Source: Alphaproteobacteria bacterium (lineage in GTDB: Bacteria; Pseudomonadota; Alphaproteobacteria; Ferrovibrionales; Ferrovibrionaceae). From it: 64,000 bases of DNA. Location: NCBI GenBank assembly GCA_026126215.1, contig JAHCJQ010000006.1, forward strand, positions 1 to 64,000, in the 5' to 3' direction. The notes under the pieces were generated by a model. The model was not told where the DNA came from. It did not search any database and worked only from the letters and a program-made list of their open reading frames with translations. Position numbers and translations under genes: made by a program. Of this stretch, positions 1-8,569 are shown in pieces. Each line of letters begins with the position of its first letter. Position 1 is the stretch's first letter.

Positions 1-261
1 GCCTATCTGGCGGAGGATGGGCGGGCCTCGGTGCGGGTGTGGGACGAGCCGTCCGGGCAGTGGAAGCAGCCGGTCGGCGAACGCTGGAGCGTGGAGGGCG
101 AGACCTTCTGCCTGAGCGCGGAGCGGCTCTCGGTCGGGCTGCGCCGCTTCTGCATGGAGACGATCGTCTGGCACGGGGTCTTTTCCGGAACCTCGGTCCC
201 CGGCGGCGGCGACTTCATGGTCAAGGGCAACCTGATGCAGGGCAACCCGCAGAAGCTCTGA
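1..261 (+). CDS. C-terminal fragment of an unidentified protein
   Basis: The frame is open from the first base of the window to a TGA at 259-261, so this is the last 86 residues of a gene that starts upstream. The fragment is rich in Gly, Trp and Glu (motifs such as VRVWDEPSGQW and GERWSVEGETFCL) and has two cysteines and no membrane segment, which suggests a small beta-rich secreted or periplasmic domain. I do not recognise the family. It runs convergently towards the MFS gene, whose stop lies 18 bases further on. The reading frame itself is fairly secure because it keeps the G/C-rich third position of its neighbours. Confidence 0.55.
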   Translation, partial: AYLAEDGRASVRVWDEPSGQWKQPVGERWSVEGETFCLSAERLSVGLRRFCMETIVWHGVFSGTSVPGGGDFMVKGNLMQGNPQKL

Positions 262-278
262 AGTTTCCGCCGCAAGCC

Positions 279-1553
279 TCAGCGCGCAGGGGTCGCGCGC
301 CGCGCCTCCTCGCTCGGCTTCGCGTCCTCGATACGCCAGTAGACGAGAAGCGCCAGCGCCAGGCACAGCGCGAGCGTGCCGAACATGGCGCGGTAGGCGC
401 TTTCCGGCGGCACCGCGCCGTCCGCGGTGCCGAAGGCGCTGATGACGAGGCCGGTCAGATACTGCAGGGTGAAGCTGCCCATCATGGTGCCGAAATTGAG
501 CACCGTCATGCCGCGCCCGACGAGACGCTCCTCGAAGACGCTGCGGCCATGCGCGAGCACGAAGGCGAAGCTGCTGGCGAGGAAGCCATGGGCGGCAAGC
601 AGCGCAGAGACCTGCCAGAGGGCGAGGCCGGGCACGAAGGCGAGCAGGCAGAGAACGGCCACGATGCCACAGGCGCCGCCGATCACCAGCCATTTGCGCG
701 TGTCGAGGACCCGGTCCAGCGGGCCGAAGGCGAGATAGCCGATGATGGAGGCGATCGCCATGTTCTGGAGCACCTGCCCGCGCGCCGCGGTGTCGAGGCC
801 GTGCACGTCGGCAAGATAGGGGCCGCCCCACAGGCCGAGCACCGTGATGGTGCTGGGGTAGGCGGTGAAGTTCATGGCGAAGATCAGCCACATGCGCCTG
901 TTGCGCAGCACCTCGCGGATGCCGCGGAAGCTGTCGATCAGCCGTTCCGGCTCGCGGGTCAGGAAGGGATGGCCGCTTGGCCCGTCGCGCACCACGACGA
1001 GGATCAGCACGGCGAAGAGCGCGGTGATCGCCGTCATGCCGAGAAAGGCGCCGCGCCAGCCGAAGGTGGCGGAGGCCTCGGCGAGCGGCGAGGTGGCGAG
1101 CAGGGTGCCGAGCGAACCGACCGCGATATGCACCGATGTCAGCAGGCCGAAGCGCTGCGGCGGGAACCAGCGCGCATAGACGACAAGCGGCCCGATCAGC
1201 AGCGCCGAGTTGCCGATGCCGAGCAGGATGCGGGCAAAGGACAGACCCTCGAGACTGCTGGAGACGGCAAACAGGATGGCGCCGGCCACCGCCACGACCA
1301 TCAGCGCGGTCATGCTGAAGCGCGGGCCATAGCGGTCGAGGAGCACGCCGACGAAAGGCTGCACCAGGCCGAAGGCGATGAAGAAGCTCGATGTGATGAT
1401 CGACAGCTCGACCGGGCCGAACTGCAGCTCGCGCGTGATGTCGGGGCCGATCACCGCATTGGCGGCGCGGTAGAACTGGCTCAACGTGTAGGCCAGGCAA
1501 AGGACGGCGAAGATGGTCCAGGCGCCGCCGCCGGCGCGGGTCGATGGCTGCAA
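279..1553 (-). CDS. MFS transporter
   Basis: Major facilitator superfamily permease of about 424 residues with the usual series of hydrophobic segments, starting with AWTIFAVLCLAYTLSQFYR and with the loop 2-3 signature region reading GVLLDRYGPRFS. Substrate unknown; loop motifs of this kind occur in uptake permeases for small organic acids as well as in exporters. No in-frame ATG lies near the first helix. I place the start at a TTG (1551-1553) because a strong GGGGAGGA ribosome-binding site sits 7-8 bases upstream; the longer open frame to 1814 runs into the start of the divergent dehydrogenase gene and looks non-coding. Membrane protein, probably monocistronic. Confidence 0.8.
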   Translation of the reverse strand: MQPSTRAGGGAWTIFAVLCLAYTLSQFYRAANAVIGPDITRELQFGPVELSIITSSFFIAFGLVQPFVGVLLDRYGPRFSMTALMVVAVAGAILFAVSSSLEGLSFARILLGIGNSALLIGPLVVYARWFPPQRFGLLTSVHIAVGSLGTLLATSPLAEASATFGWRGAFLGMTAITALFAVLILVVVRDGPSGHPFLTREPERLIDSFRGIREVLRNRRMWLIFAMNFTAYPSTITVLGLWGGPYLADVHGLDTAARGQVLQNMAIASIIGYLAFGPLDRVLDTRKWLVIGGACGIVAVLCLLAFVPGLALWQVSALLAAHGFLASSFAFVLAHGRSVFEERLVGRGMTVLNFGTMMGSFTLQYLTGLVISAFGTADGAVPPESAYRAMFGTLALCLALALLVYWRIEDAKPSEEARRATPAR

Positions 1554-1685
1554 TCGGTCTTCCTCCCCCGGCCCATGATAGAGAGCCGCGCGCCGATCCG
1601 TGAGCCTTTGCGCCCCGTGAATCCCGCATGCTAACCTGCGCCCCATGCAGGGCGGCTGGTCCGCCCAGGGCCGAGGAGGACAGGC

Positions 1686-2729
1686 ATGCTGAGTTACCGG
1701 GTCGCCAGTTTCGGGGAGCAGCTCAAGGAAACGCGCGAGGCCGATCCGGAGCCCAAAGGCGCGGAGGTGCTGCTGCGCATCGAGGCGAGCGGCGTCTGCC
1801 ATTCCGACCTGCATCTCTGGGAAGGCTATTTCGACATGGGGGCGGGCAAGAAGCTCCCCTTCGGCAGCGCGCTGCCGTTAACGCTGGGCCACGAGATCGC
1901 CGGCGAGGTGCTGGCCGTGGGCCCGGAGGCAAGTGGCGTCAAGGTCGGCGACCGGCGCGTGGTCTTCCCCTGGATCGGCTGCGGCCAATGTGCCTTTTGC
2001 CGCGCTGGCGACGAACATCTTTGCGGCAAGCCGCAGGCCCTGGGCATAAACCGTCATGGCGGCTATGCCGACCGCGTCCTCGTTCCGCATGCGCGCTACC
2101 TGATCGATTACGCGGGCGTGCCGGCGGATCTGGCCTGCACGCTGGCCTGTTCCGGACTCACCGCCTTCGGCGCGCTCAAGAAGGTCGGGCGGCTGGCCGA
2201 GGGCCAGCGGCTTCTGATCGTGGGCGCGGGCGGCGTCGGCATGGCCGCGGTGCGCCTGGCGGAGATCGTCACCGGCCAGGCGCCCATCGTCGCCGATATC
2301 GACGATGCGAAGCTCGCTGCGGCGAAGGCTGCCGGTGCTGCCGAGGTGATCAATACCCGCGAGGACGGCGCGGCAAAGAAGATCGTCGGCATGAGCGGCG
2401 GCGGTGTCGCGGCCGCGCTGGATTTCGTCGGTTCCGAGCCCTCGGTCAATTTTGCCATCGGCGCCCTGAAGAAGGGCGGCCGCCTCTTCATCGTCGGGCT
2501 GTTTGGCGGCCTGCTCTCCATGCCGATCCCGATGTTCCCCTTCCGGGTCATCCAGATCGGCGGCTCCTATGTCGGTTCGCTTGCCGACATGCAGGAGCTG
2601 GTGGCGCTGGCGCGCTCGGGCCGGGTGCAGCCGATTCCCATCACCCGCCGGCCGCTGGCCGAGGCGAGCCGAACGCTCGAGGATCTGAAGGCCGGGCGGA
2701 TCGTCGGCCGAGTGGTTCTCGCGCCGTGA
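1686..2729 (+). CDS. zinc-dependent alcohol dehydrogenase (MDR family)
   Basis: 347-residue medium-chain dehydrogenase/reductase that oxidises an alcohol with NAD(P). Catalytic zinc ligands are visible as Cys38 in GVCHSDLH and the His69-Glu70 pair in LGHE, with a third ligand probably Cys155. Structural-zinc cysteines are present (Cys99, 102, 105, 113 in the pattern CX2CX2CX7C). The Rossmann motif GAGGVG is at 180-185, followed by an acidic VADID stretch that favours NAD over NADP. The start is supported by GAGGAGG seven bases upstream. It is divergent from the MFS gene and shares a 130-bp promoter region with it. Substrate cannot be read from sequence. Confidence 0.9.
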   Translation: MLSYRVASFGEQLKETREADPEPKGAEVLLRIEASGVCHSDLHLWEGYFDMGAGKKLPFGSALPLTLGHEIAGEVLAVGPEASGVKVGDRRVVFPWIGCGQCAFCRAGDEHLCGKPQALGINRHGGYADRVLVPHARYLIDYAGVPADLACTLACSGLTAFGALKKVGRLAEGQRLLIVGAGGVGMAAVRLAEIVTGQAPIVADIDDAKLAAAKAAGAAEVINTREDGAAKKIVGMSGGGVAAALDFVGSEPSVNFAIGALKKGGRLFIVGLFGGLLSMPIPMFPFRVIQIGGSYVGSLADMQELVALARSGRVQPIPITRRPLAEASRTLEDLKAGRIVGRVVLAP

Positions 2730-2827
2730 TACCCGTGCGGCGATCGGTCGCGCCGGGGGCGGTTGGCGGGCGGCTGCCGGGCGCCTAGTTTCTCTGCGCC
2801 CTTCCATCGATCCTGCGAGCCGTGCAC

Positions 2828-3898
2828 ATGGCGAGCCTCAGCCCAAGTGCCGCGATGACCGATCCGCGCGAAGCCGCGCGCCGCCAGGTCGGATGGTGGC
2901 TGCTCTTTGTCGCCCTGCTGGTTTTCTGCATGGTGGTGGTGGGCGGCATCACGCGGCTCACCAATTCCGGCCTCTCCATGGTGGAATGGCGGCCGGTGAC
3001 GGGCTGGCTGCCGCCGCTCTCCGAGGCGGCGTGGCAGGAGGAACTTGAGAAGTACCGGCAGTTCCCCGAATACCAGAAGATCAACCGGGGCATGTCGCTC
3101 GACGAGTTCAGGGCAATCTACTGGTGGGAGTATGGTCATCGCCTGTTCGGCCGCATCATCGGGCTGGTTTTCCTGCTGCCTTTCCTGTTCTTCCTGCTGA
3201 CGCGCCGCATCGCCACTTCCGAGGCGCCGGGGCTGTTGCTCCTTTTCCTGCTGGGCGGCGCGCAGGGTGCGCTCGGCTGGTTCATGGTGAAGAGCGGACT
3301 GGTCGATCATCCCGATGTCAGCCACTACCGCCTCACCGCCCATCTCGGCCTCGCGGTGCTCATCTTCGCCCTGCTCCTCTGGCAGGCGATGAACCGGCTG
3401 ACGCCGGCCCGCCGGTCCGTCCGCCCCGAGGCCCGGCTGCGCGCTCACGCCGATCTGGTGATCGGCCTGGTGGGCCTGCAGATCCTCTCGGGCGGGCTCG
3501 TCGCCGGCCTCGATGCGGGCCATGTCTTCAACACCTGGCCGCTGATGAACGGCGCGCTGCTGCCCGACGATTTCCTGCACCGCGCGCCCTGGTGGCTGAA
3601 CTTTCTGGAAAGCCATGGCACGGTGCAGTTCACGCACCGCACCATCGCCTACATGATCGTGGCGGCGGTGGCGGCACTCTGGTGGCGGGCGCGCGGCAGC
3701 GAGGTGGCGCGCCGGACCGACCTGCTGCTCGGTGCCATGCTGTGCCAGGTGCTGCTCGGCGTGACGACGCTCCTGCTCATGGTGCCGGTGGCGCTCGGCG
3801 CCCTGCACCAGGCGGGCGCGCTGATCCTGCTCGCCGCCGCGCTCTGGCTGCGGCATGGATTGCGTTCCCCCCTGGCGGGAGGTGCCAATGGACGATGA
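2828..3898 (+). CDS. ctaA: heme A synthase, COX15/CtaA family
   Basis: Converts heme O to heme A for cytochrome aa3 oxidase in the inner membrane. About 356 residues with eight predicted membrane segments arranged as two similar four-helix halves. Diagnostic features are the first-helix sequence GGITRLTNSGLSMVEW, the WEYGHRLFGR motif with its heme-ligand histidine, the DHPDVSHYRLTAHL helix and, in the second half, THRTIAYM and LGALHQAGA; this matches the type-2 (alphaproteobacterial/mitochondrial) form. The start is uncertain: GTG 2822, ATG 2828 and ATG 2855 are all possible. The next gene overlaps its 3' end, so the two are probably cotranscribed. Confidence 0.93.
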   Translation: MASLSPSAAMTDPREAARRQVGWWLLFVALLVFCMVVVGGITRLTNSGLSMVEWRPVTGWLPPLSEAAWQEELEKYRQFPEYQKINRGMSLDEFRAIYWWEYGHRLFGRIIGLVFLLPFLFFLLTRRIATSEAPGLLLLFLLGGAQGALGWFMVKSGLVDHPDVSHYRLTAHLGLAVLIFALLLWQAMNRLTPARRSVRPEARLRAHADLVIGLVGLQILSGGLVAGLDAGHVFNTWPLMNGALLPDDFLHRAPWWLNFLESHGTVQFTHRTIAYMIVAAVAALWWRARGSEVARRTDLLLGAMLCQVLLGVTTLLLMVPVALGALHQAGALILLAAALWLRHGLRSPLAGGANGR

Positions 3899-4196
3899 CC
3901 GGCTCTACCGGGCGGCGTTGCGGCGCGTGCGGGCGATGAAGATCTTCTACATGCACCTGATCGTGTATGTGGCCGTCAACCTGCTTCTATTTCTCATCGA
4001 CATGATGACGACCGGCGGGCCGTGGTTCTTCTGGCCGCTGGTCGGCTGGGGCTTCGGCCTGGCGTTGCAGGGCGTTTTCACCTTCGGACCGCTGTTCTTC
4101 GATCCGGCCTGGGAGGAGCGCAAGGTCGGCGAACTGGTGGCACGGGAACGCAACCGGCGCGGCAGCAAGGATTCTAGCGGAACCGCGCCGGGCTGA
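3888..4196 (+). CDS. 2TM domain protein
   Basis: 102-residue protein with two hydrophobic helices (FYMHLIVYVAVNLLLFLID and a second around WFFWPLVGWGFGLALQG) between short charged ends. This is the pattern of the 2TM domain (PF13239), often found alone or fused to histidine kinases. The start is the ATG following GGGAGG, inside the last codons of ctaA, so it is translationally coupled to heme A synthase. Its 3' end overlaps the convergent oxidoreductase gene by 23 bases. Function unknown; a membrane helper role is only a guess from the coupling. Confidence 0.7.
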   Translation: MDDDRLYRAALRRVRAMKIFYMHLIVYVAVNLLLFLIDMMTTGGPWFFWPLVGWGFGLALQGVFTFGPLFFDPAWEERKVGELVARERNRRGSKDSSGTAPG

Positions 4197-5304
4197 GCGC
4201 GGCAGCGCGCGCCCCCAGATCCTCGAGATCGGCCGGCATCGGCAGGCCACGCGCCAGTTCGGCGACCAGCCGTCCCATGGCTGGCGCGGTCTGGATGCCA
4301 TAGCCGCCCTGGCCGGCAAGCCAGAAGAAGCCGGCATGACCGGGCTCGAAGCCCACAACGGGGGTCTTGTCGGGCGCGAAGGTCCTGAGGCCGGCCCAGC
4401 GGCTCTCGATCCGCCGCACCTCGATCGAAGTCGCGGCCTGCAGCCGGTCGACGCAGATCGCGATGTCGAGTTCGTCGGGCTGCGCGTCGCAGGGCTCGCT
4501 CGGCGTCTCGTCGGCCGGCGAGGCCAGCAGCCGTCCGGCATCGGGCTTGAAGTAGAACCGCTCGTCGGCATCGATCAGCGCCGGCCAGGCCCTGATGCTC
4601 TGGCCCGCCGGCGGATCGAAAGTAATGGCCGTCCGCCGCTTGGGCGAGAGGCCCACCGGCGGGATGCCAGCCAGGGAAGCGACACGGTCCGCCCAGGCAC
4701 CGGCCGCGTTGATCAGGACCGGCGCCGCGAAGCGCCCGGCCGGCGTCTCCGCCTCCCACGATTCGCCCCTTCGGGCGAGCGCGAGGACTTCCGCATCGGT
4801 CCGCACCGCACCACCGGCGGCGCGCAGGCCGCGCAGGAAACCCTGATGCAGGGCATGAACGTCGATATCCATGGCATCGGGCTCGTCGACGCCAAGCAGC
4901 GCCTGCTCCGGCCGCATCACCGGCACGCGGCGGAGTATCTCGGCCTGGTCCACCAGGCGCACGCTCGCCACCAGCCGCCGGCCTTCCTCATGAATGCGCT
5001 CCACGCTCGCGCGCTGTGCCGCGCTGCCCACCACAAGTACGCCGCGCGCCGCGAGCAACGGGTGATCGGTGAAGCCTGCGGGCGGCGAGATGAAGAACGA
5101 GCGCCCGCCGGTGGTGATGGCCCGCACGGCGGCATTGCCATAGGTCTCGGAATAGAGCGCGGCCGAGCGCCCGGTCGCGTGATAGGCGGGCTGGCTCTCC
5201 TGCTCCAGCACGATCACCCTGCCGTGACGGCCGAGAAAGAAGCCGGCCGAAACGCCAGCCATGCCGGCGCCCACCACGAGAAAATCGCATTCCGTCACAG
5301 ACAT
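4174..5304 (-). CDS. FAD-dependent oxidoreductase (DAO family)
   Basis: 376-residue D-amino-acid-oxidase-like flavoprotein. The N-terminal dinucleotide motif is clear (DFLVVGAGMAGVSAGFFL, GxGxxG at 12-17, then a terminal acidic VLEQES). Conserved DAO features follow: ATGRSAALYSETYGN, the LINAAGAWAD motif mid-protein and GYGIQTAPAMG near the C-terminus. Such enzymes oxidise amine or amino-acid C-N bonds (sarcosine, glycine and D-amino acid oxidases or dehydrogenases); the substrate is not decidable here. The start chosen is the ATG beginning MSVTECDF. It faces away from flgL, with a 310-bp intergenic region between them. Confidence 0.85.
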   Translation of the reverse strand: MSVTECDFLVVGAGMAGVSAGFFLGRHGRVIVLEQESQPAYHATGRSAALYSETYGNAAVRAITTGGRSFFISPPAGFTDHPLLAARGVLVVGSAAQRASVERIHEEGRRLVASVRLVDQAEILRRVPVMRPEQALLGVDEPDAMDIDVHALHQGFLRGLRAAGGAVRTDAEVLALARRGESWEAETPAGRFAAPVLINAAGAWADRVASLAGIPPVGLSPKRRTAITFDPPAGQSIRAWPALIDADERFYFKPDAGRLLASPADETPSEPCDAQPDELDIAICVDRLQAATSIEVRRIESRWAGLRTFAPDKTPVVGFEPGHAGFFWLAGQGGYGIQTAPAMGRLVAELARGLPMPADLEDLGARAAALSPARFR

Positions 5305-5425
5305 CGAAACTCCAGGACAGACCGGTTTGCCGACAGCTTGACTGCCGTGTCCGCACGGCTGCGGCAATGGGTCGGGGCGCGCATGTTGGCCTTACCGCCA
5401 GCGCTTGTCGAGCCGGCTTTGCTTC

Positions 5426-5440
5426 TGGCACGCCGATTGC
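5426..5440 (+). promoter_or_regulatory. sigma-54 (RpoN) promoter of flgL
   Basis: TGGCACGCCGATTGC matches the -24/-12 consensus TGGCACG-N4-TTGC at every defined position, with the invariant GG and GC separated by 10 bases. It points at flgL, 175 bp downstream. The 5305-5614 gap contains, besides this, the palindrome at 5532-5550; I see no gene in it. Confidence 0.85.
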
Positions 5441-5531
5441 GTCGGTCATGGCGGAAACCGGAAGGGAAGGTGCCATGCAGGCGACAGATCGGCGGATTTC
5501 GGGCCTTCACGCCCAAGCCGGCGGTGGCGGA

Positions 5532-5550
5532 CCCGGCAGCAATTGCCGGG
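5532..5550. promoter_or_regulatory. 19-bp palindrome, ftr-like operator (flgL)
   Basis: CCCGGCA-GCAAT-TGCCGGG: perfect 7-bp arms around 5 bases. It lies about 100 bp downstream of the sigma-54 promoter, inside the flgL leader. The same element recurs at 13103, 15419 and 20633. It resembles the position and symmetry of FlbD-bound ftr elements in Caulobacter, some of which lie downstream of their promoter; factor assignment is inferred. Confidence 0.65.
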
Positions 5551-5614
5551 CGCACGCGATGGTCCGGTCGAAAATGCCGGCCGGCGGGCAGCGGCGCGCC
5601 AGGAGGTCAGAGCC

Positions 5615-6793
5615 ATGAACCGGGTCGGTACCTACAACCAGTCCTACTGGCTGCAGCAGGCCATCCTGCAGCGTCAGGACCGGCTGGCGGAAAGTCAGCG
5701 CCAGGTGGCTTCCGGCTACAAGGCCAACGACTTCAAGGGCGTGGCCCGGGACGCGACCGCGCTGCTCGCCACCAAGTCGCTGATCAGCCGTTCGGAAAGC
5801 TTCACCGCGACCGGCAAGCTGCTCAAGCTCCGCCTCGACCAGTATGACGCGGCGATGAGCGGCCTGCGCGCCTCCTATGAGACGATCAAGCAGGAGATCG
5901 TCGGCGCCATTGCCAAGCGGGACGCCTCCAACCTGATGAACCAGGTCGGGCAACTCTTCGATATCGTTTCGAGCCAGCTTACCAGCCAGGTGGATGGGAA
6001 GTACATCTTCGGCGGTACCCGCAACAGCGAGAACCCGCTCGGCTTCAGCACGATCGGGGACCTCCTTGCCCTGCCCGACGCGGCGTCGGGCTTCCTCAAC
6101 AACCAGACCCGTTCGCAGGCGCAAGTCGACGACAACCTGATCATCAGCGACGGGATCCTCGCCGATGAGATTGGCGCACAGGCGATGCAGGTGATCCGCA
6201 ACATAGCCCGCTTCCATGCCGGCACGCTCGATGCCGGCGCGGGCGCGCCCCAGCTCGCCTCACCGCACCTGGCCGGCGCCACGACCCTGACACTGGACGG
6301 TTCATCCGGCACGCTGGCGGGCAGTGTGGTTCCTGGCGATACCATCAGCTTCGCCGGCGATCCTTCCGGTACGATTCACACGGTGACGGCGGCGGCGACG
6401 GCGGCCGGCGACAGCATCACCATCGATATCGCACCACCTTTGCAGCAATCCTTCGCTGCCGGCACGGCCGTTTCCTTCGGCGGTCCGTTCGGGTCCGAGA
6501 TCACGCCCCAGCAACGCCAGTTCCTCGAGGAACAGCTCGGCATGATGGCCGGCGCTACGCGCGCGCTCGATCTGGCGCAGGCCGAGAATGGCATACGCCA
6601 GCAGCAGATCACCGGCATCCTCGAGCGCCACGAGGGCGCGCGCGTCACGCTGCGCGGCTTCGAGGCCGATCTTCAGGAGGTCGATCTCACCGAGGCGATC
6701 TCGCGGCTCAACCAGGACCAGATCGCCCTCGAGGCCAATCTGCGCGTGGTGAGCCAGATCGGGCGTCTCAGCCTGCTTGATTTCCTGCGTTAA
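5615..6793 (+). CDS. flgL: hook-filament junction protein FlgL
   Basis: 392-residue flagellin-superfamily protein (HAP3), secreted through the flagellar export channel to join hook and filament. The N-terminal coiled-coil domain (residues 1-130, with RLAESQRQVASGYK and a VDGKYIFGGTRN motif typical of FlgL rather than filament flagellin) and the C-terminal helix (IALEANLRVVSQIGRLSLLDFLR) are conserved; the middle is variable Ala/Gly/Thr-rich sequence. ATG 5615 follows AGGAGG by 8 bases. flgK and flgE are not in the window. Expression is expected from the sigma-54 promoter at 5426 with the palindrome in the leader. Its stop codon is embedded in a CtrA-type motif serving the next gene. Confidence 0.9.
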   Translation: MNRVGTYNQSYWLQQAILQRQDRLAESQRQVASGYKANDFKGVARDATALLATKSLISRSESFTATGKLLKLRLDQYDAAMSGLRASYETIKQEIVGAIAKRDASNLMNQVGQLFDIVSSQLTSQVDGKYIFGGTRNSENPLGFSTIGDLLALPDAASGFLNNQTRSQAQVDDNLIISDGILADEIGAQAMQVIRNIARFHAGTLDAGAGAPQLASPHLAGATTLTLDGSSGTLAGSVVPGDTISFAGDPSGTIHTVTAAATAAGDSITIDIAPPLQQSFAAGTAVSFGGPFGSEITPQQRQFLEEQLGMMAGATRALDLAQAENGIRQQQITGILERHEGARVTLRGFEADLQEVDLTEAISRLNQDQIALEANLRVVSQIGRLSLLDFLR

Positions 6794-6805
6794 GCGCCGC
6801 TTAAC
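6790..6805 (+). promoter_or_regulatory. CtrA-type motif before the DUF1217 gene
   Basis: TTAA-GCGCCGC-TTAAC is a full TTAA-N7-TTAAC site. It overlaps the TAA stop of flgL and ends 41 bp before the next start codon. The factor assignment rests on the motif and on cckA being in the window. Confidence 0.6.
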
Positions 6806-6846
6806 GGACCCCAACTAGCCTGAGAGCCGAGGGGAAAGGACTCCGG

Positions 6847-7614
6847 ATGCTGGGTGTGCAGTCGAGCCTGGTGCAGTTCAAGCTGGTGAACCGTCAGTTC
6901 GACCGGCAGATGCAGACGTTCGAGCGGCTGCCGCAGGTCCGGCGCGACCTCGAGTATTTCGAGAACAAGGCGCCCGCCGTGAAATCGGTGGACGAGCTGC
7001 TCAAGGACCGCCGGCTCACCGAATTCGTCCTGAAGGGGTTCCAGCTCGAGGAGCGGGTGGACGCAAAGGGTTTCATCCGCAAGATCCTGACCGAGGATAC
7101 CGAAGAGCCGAAGGCCCTGGTCAATCGCCTGAACGACCCGCGGTTCCGCCAGCTCGCCAAGGCGCTTCAGGGCCTGGCTGAAGGCAAGGCCATCTTCGCC
7201 GATCCGGACGCGCGCGCCGCCATGGTCCGGGCCTATAAGACGAACGAGTTCGAGAAGTATCAGGGTGAGCAGGCGCCGGGCCTGCGGGAGGCGCTCTATT
7301 TCCGGCGCGAGATCGGCAAGATGGAGAACATCTTCCAGGTCATCGCCAGCAAGCCGCTGGCCACTGTCATGCGCGTGGCGCTCGGCCTGCCGGAAGAGTT
7401 CGCCACCCTGCCGGCGGCGCAGCAGAAACGCTTTCTCGATGGTCGCTTCGATCTGGAAAAGCTCAAGGATCCCAAGTTTCTTGACCGCTTCCTGGATCGC
7501 TTCCTTGCCAATAACGACCTGAGGAACAACAATGCGGGCAGTCCTTACGCCATGCTCTTCTCGCCCGGACCCGGTCTCGGCGTGAATCTCGGGCCGCAAG
7601 GGCTGATCATCTGA
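6847..7614 (+). CDS. DUF1217 flagellar-cluster protein
   Basis: 255-residue, mostly helical, charged protein of the DUF1217 family, which in alphaproteobacteria accompanies flagellar genes. No signal peptide or membrane segment. The conserved pattern of lysine/arginine-rich helices is seen (LTEFVLKGFQLEERVDAKGFIRKILTED, KTNEFEKYQ, MRVALGLPEEFATLPAAQQKRFLDGRFD); the tail is Gly/Asn/Pro-rich. The start ATG has an AAAGGA site 6 bases upstream. It lies between flgL and flbT in the same direction; its role is unproven, with a cytoplasmic chaperone or regulator conceivable. Confidence 0.8.
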   Translation: MLGVQSSLVQFKLVNRQFDRQMQTFERLPQVRRDLEYFENKAPAVKSVDELLKDRRLTEFVLKGFQLEERVDAKGFIRKILTEDTEEPKALVNRLNDPRFRQLAKALQGLAEGKAIFADPDARAAMVRAYKTNEFEKYQGEQAPGLREALYFRREIGKMENIFQVIASKPLATVMRVALGLPEEFATLPAAQQKRFLDGRFDLEKLKDPKFLDRFLDRFLANNDLRNNNAGSPYAMLFSPGPGLGVNLGPQGLII

Positions 7615-7664
7615 GCGCAATCCCGGCCCGGGCTCCGATGGGCCGGCCATAACCCCTGGCGAAC

Positions 7665-8117
7665 ATGGCACTGGTCCTCAAGCTGAAGCCCCGCGAGCGA
7701 CTTCTGGTCAATGGCGCGCTGATCCGCAACGCTTCCGATTCGGTGGCGACGCTGCACCTGATCAACCGCGCCAACATCCTGCACGAGAAGGATATCCTCT
7801 TGCCGGAGCAGGCCGCAAACGCCCTCGGCCATCTCTATATCGCGCTGCAGGACCTGCTTCTGGAGCCCGAGCGCAGCGAGACGCGGCGCGCCGCCGCGAT
7901 CCACATGGCGGCGCGCATCTACGCCGACGCGGTGACGAGCCGCGAGAACGCGACCTGCAATCTGATCGCCGAGGTGATCAAGGTGGTGGGAGAGGACAAC
8001 ATCTACCGGGCACTGCGTCTGCTCAAACCCCATCTCGGGCCCGGAACCGCGCCGCAAACGACAGCGGCGCCCGAACGGCCTGCGCGGGCCGGGGCAAAAA
8101 GCAAAGCGCGGAAGTGA
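7665..8117 (+). CDS. flbT: flagellar biosynthesis repressor FlbT
   Basis: 150-residue FlbT. In Caulobacter FlbT acts post-transcriptionally on flagellin mRNA leaders. The family core is visible: LVLKLKPRERLLVNGALIRN at the N-terminus, then ANILHEKDILLPEQAA and a helical region ending RALRLLKPHL; the basic Pro/Ala-rich tail (about residues 128-150) is variable. It is cotranscribed with the DUF1217 gene and converges on flaG, 10 bp away. Its usual partner flaF lies just beyond on the other strand. Confidence 0.92.
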   Translation: MALVLKLKPRERLLVNGALIRNASDSVATLHLINRANILHEKDILLPEQAANALGHLYIALQDLLLEPERSETRRAAAIHMAARIYADAVTSRENATCNLIAEVIKVVGEDNIYRALRLLKPHLGPGTAPQTTAAPERPARAGAKSKARK

Positions 8118-8127
8118 CGCGCGGCGA

Positions 8128-8502
8128 CTATACGGACTTGTCCACCTTTCCGGCGAGCTGCTCGCGCAGGAAGGCGACACGGCGGATCATGTCCTCGTTG
8201 GGGAATTGCTGCACGACCCTGCCGGTTGTGGGCTCCACGCTCTGATAGACGAAGCGGGCCGCTTCCTTGTTGAACTCGATGCGAAGCCGCGTCATGACCG
8301 TGGCATGCGGCTTCTGTACCGCCTGCACCGTCTCGGTCTTCGGCGCCGCTTCCGTTTCGGCGACAGTCGTGGCAAAGGACGAACTGTCGCCCGACCTTGG
8401 CGCGCGGGTGCGGCCCGGGTCGGCTTCCGGCTCGCTTACTGGCCGCTTTGACGTCGAACTCACCACTTGCGCGCCGACGGAACCCAATCGTTCGATCGAC
8501 AT
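8128..8502 (-). CDS. flaG: FlaG family protein
   Basis: 124 residues: a low-complexity polar N-terminal half (about 1-65) and a FlaG-type C-terminal domain beginning LRIEFNKEAARFVYQSVEP and continuing TTGRVVQQFPNEDMIRRVAF, the family's 'DxxTGevVRQIP' pattern. FlaG proteins influence filament length or flagellin assembly. It is last in the minus-strand run flagellin - TPR/methyltransferase - flaF - flaG. The family is recognised from pattern, not alignment, and divergence is appreciable. Confidence 0.75.
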   Translation of the reverse strand: MSIERLGSVGAQVVSSTSKRPVSEPEADPGRTRAPRSGDSSSFATTVAETEAAPKTETVQAVQKPHATVMTRLRIEFNKEAARFVYQSVEPTTGRVVQQFPNEDMIRRVAFLREQLAGKVDKSV

Positions 8503-8569
8503 GAGGCTTCTCCTTGCAACTCCGGCACCGTCATTCTGACGGTCCGGTATCCAACCCGCGTTTTGCCGG

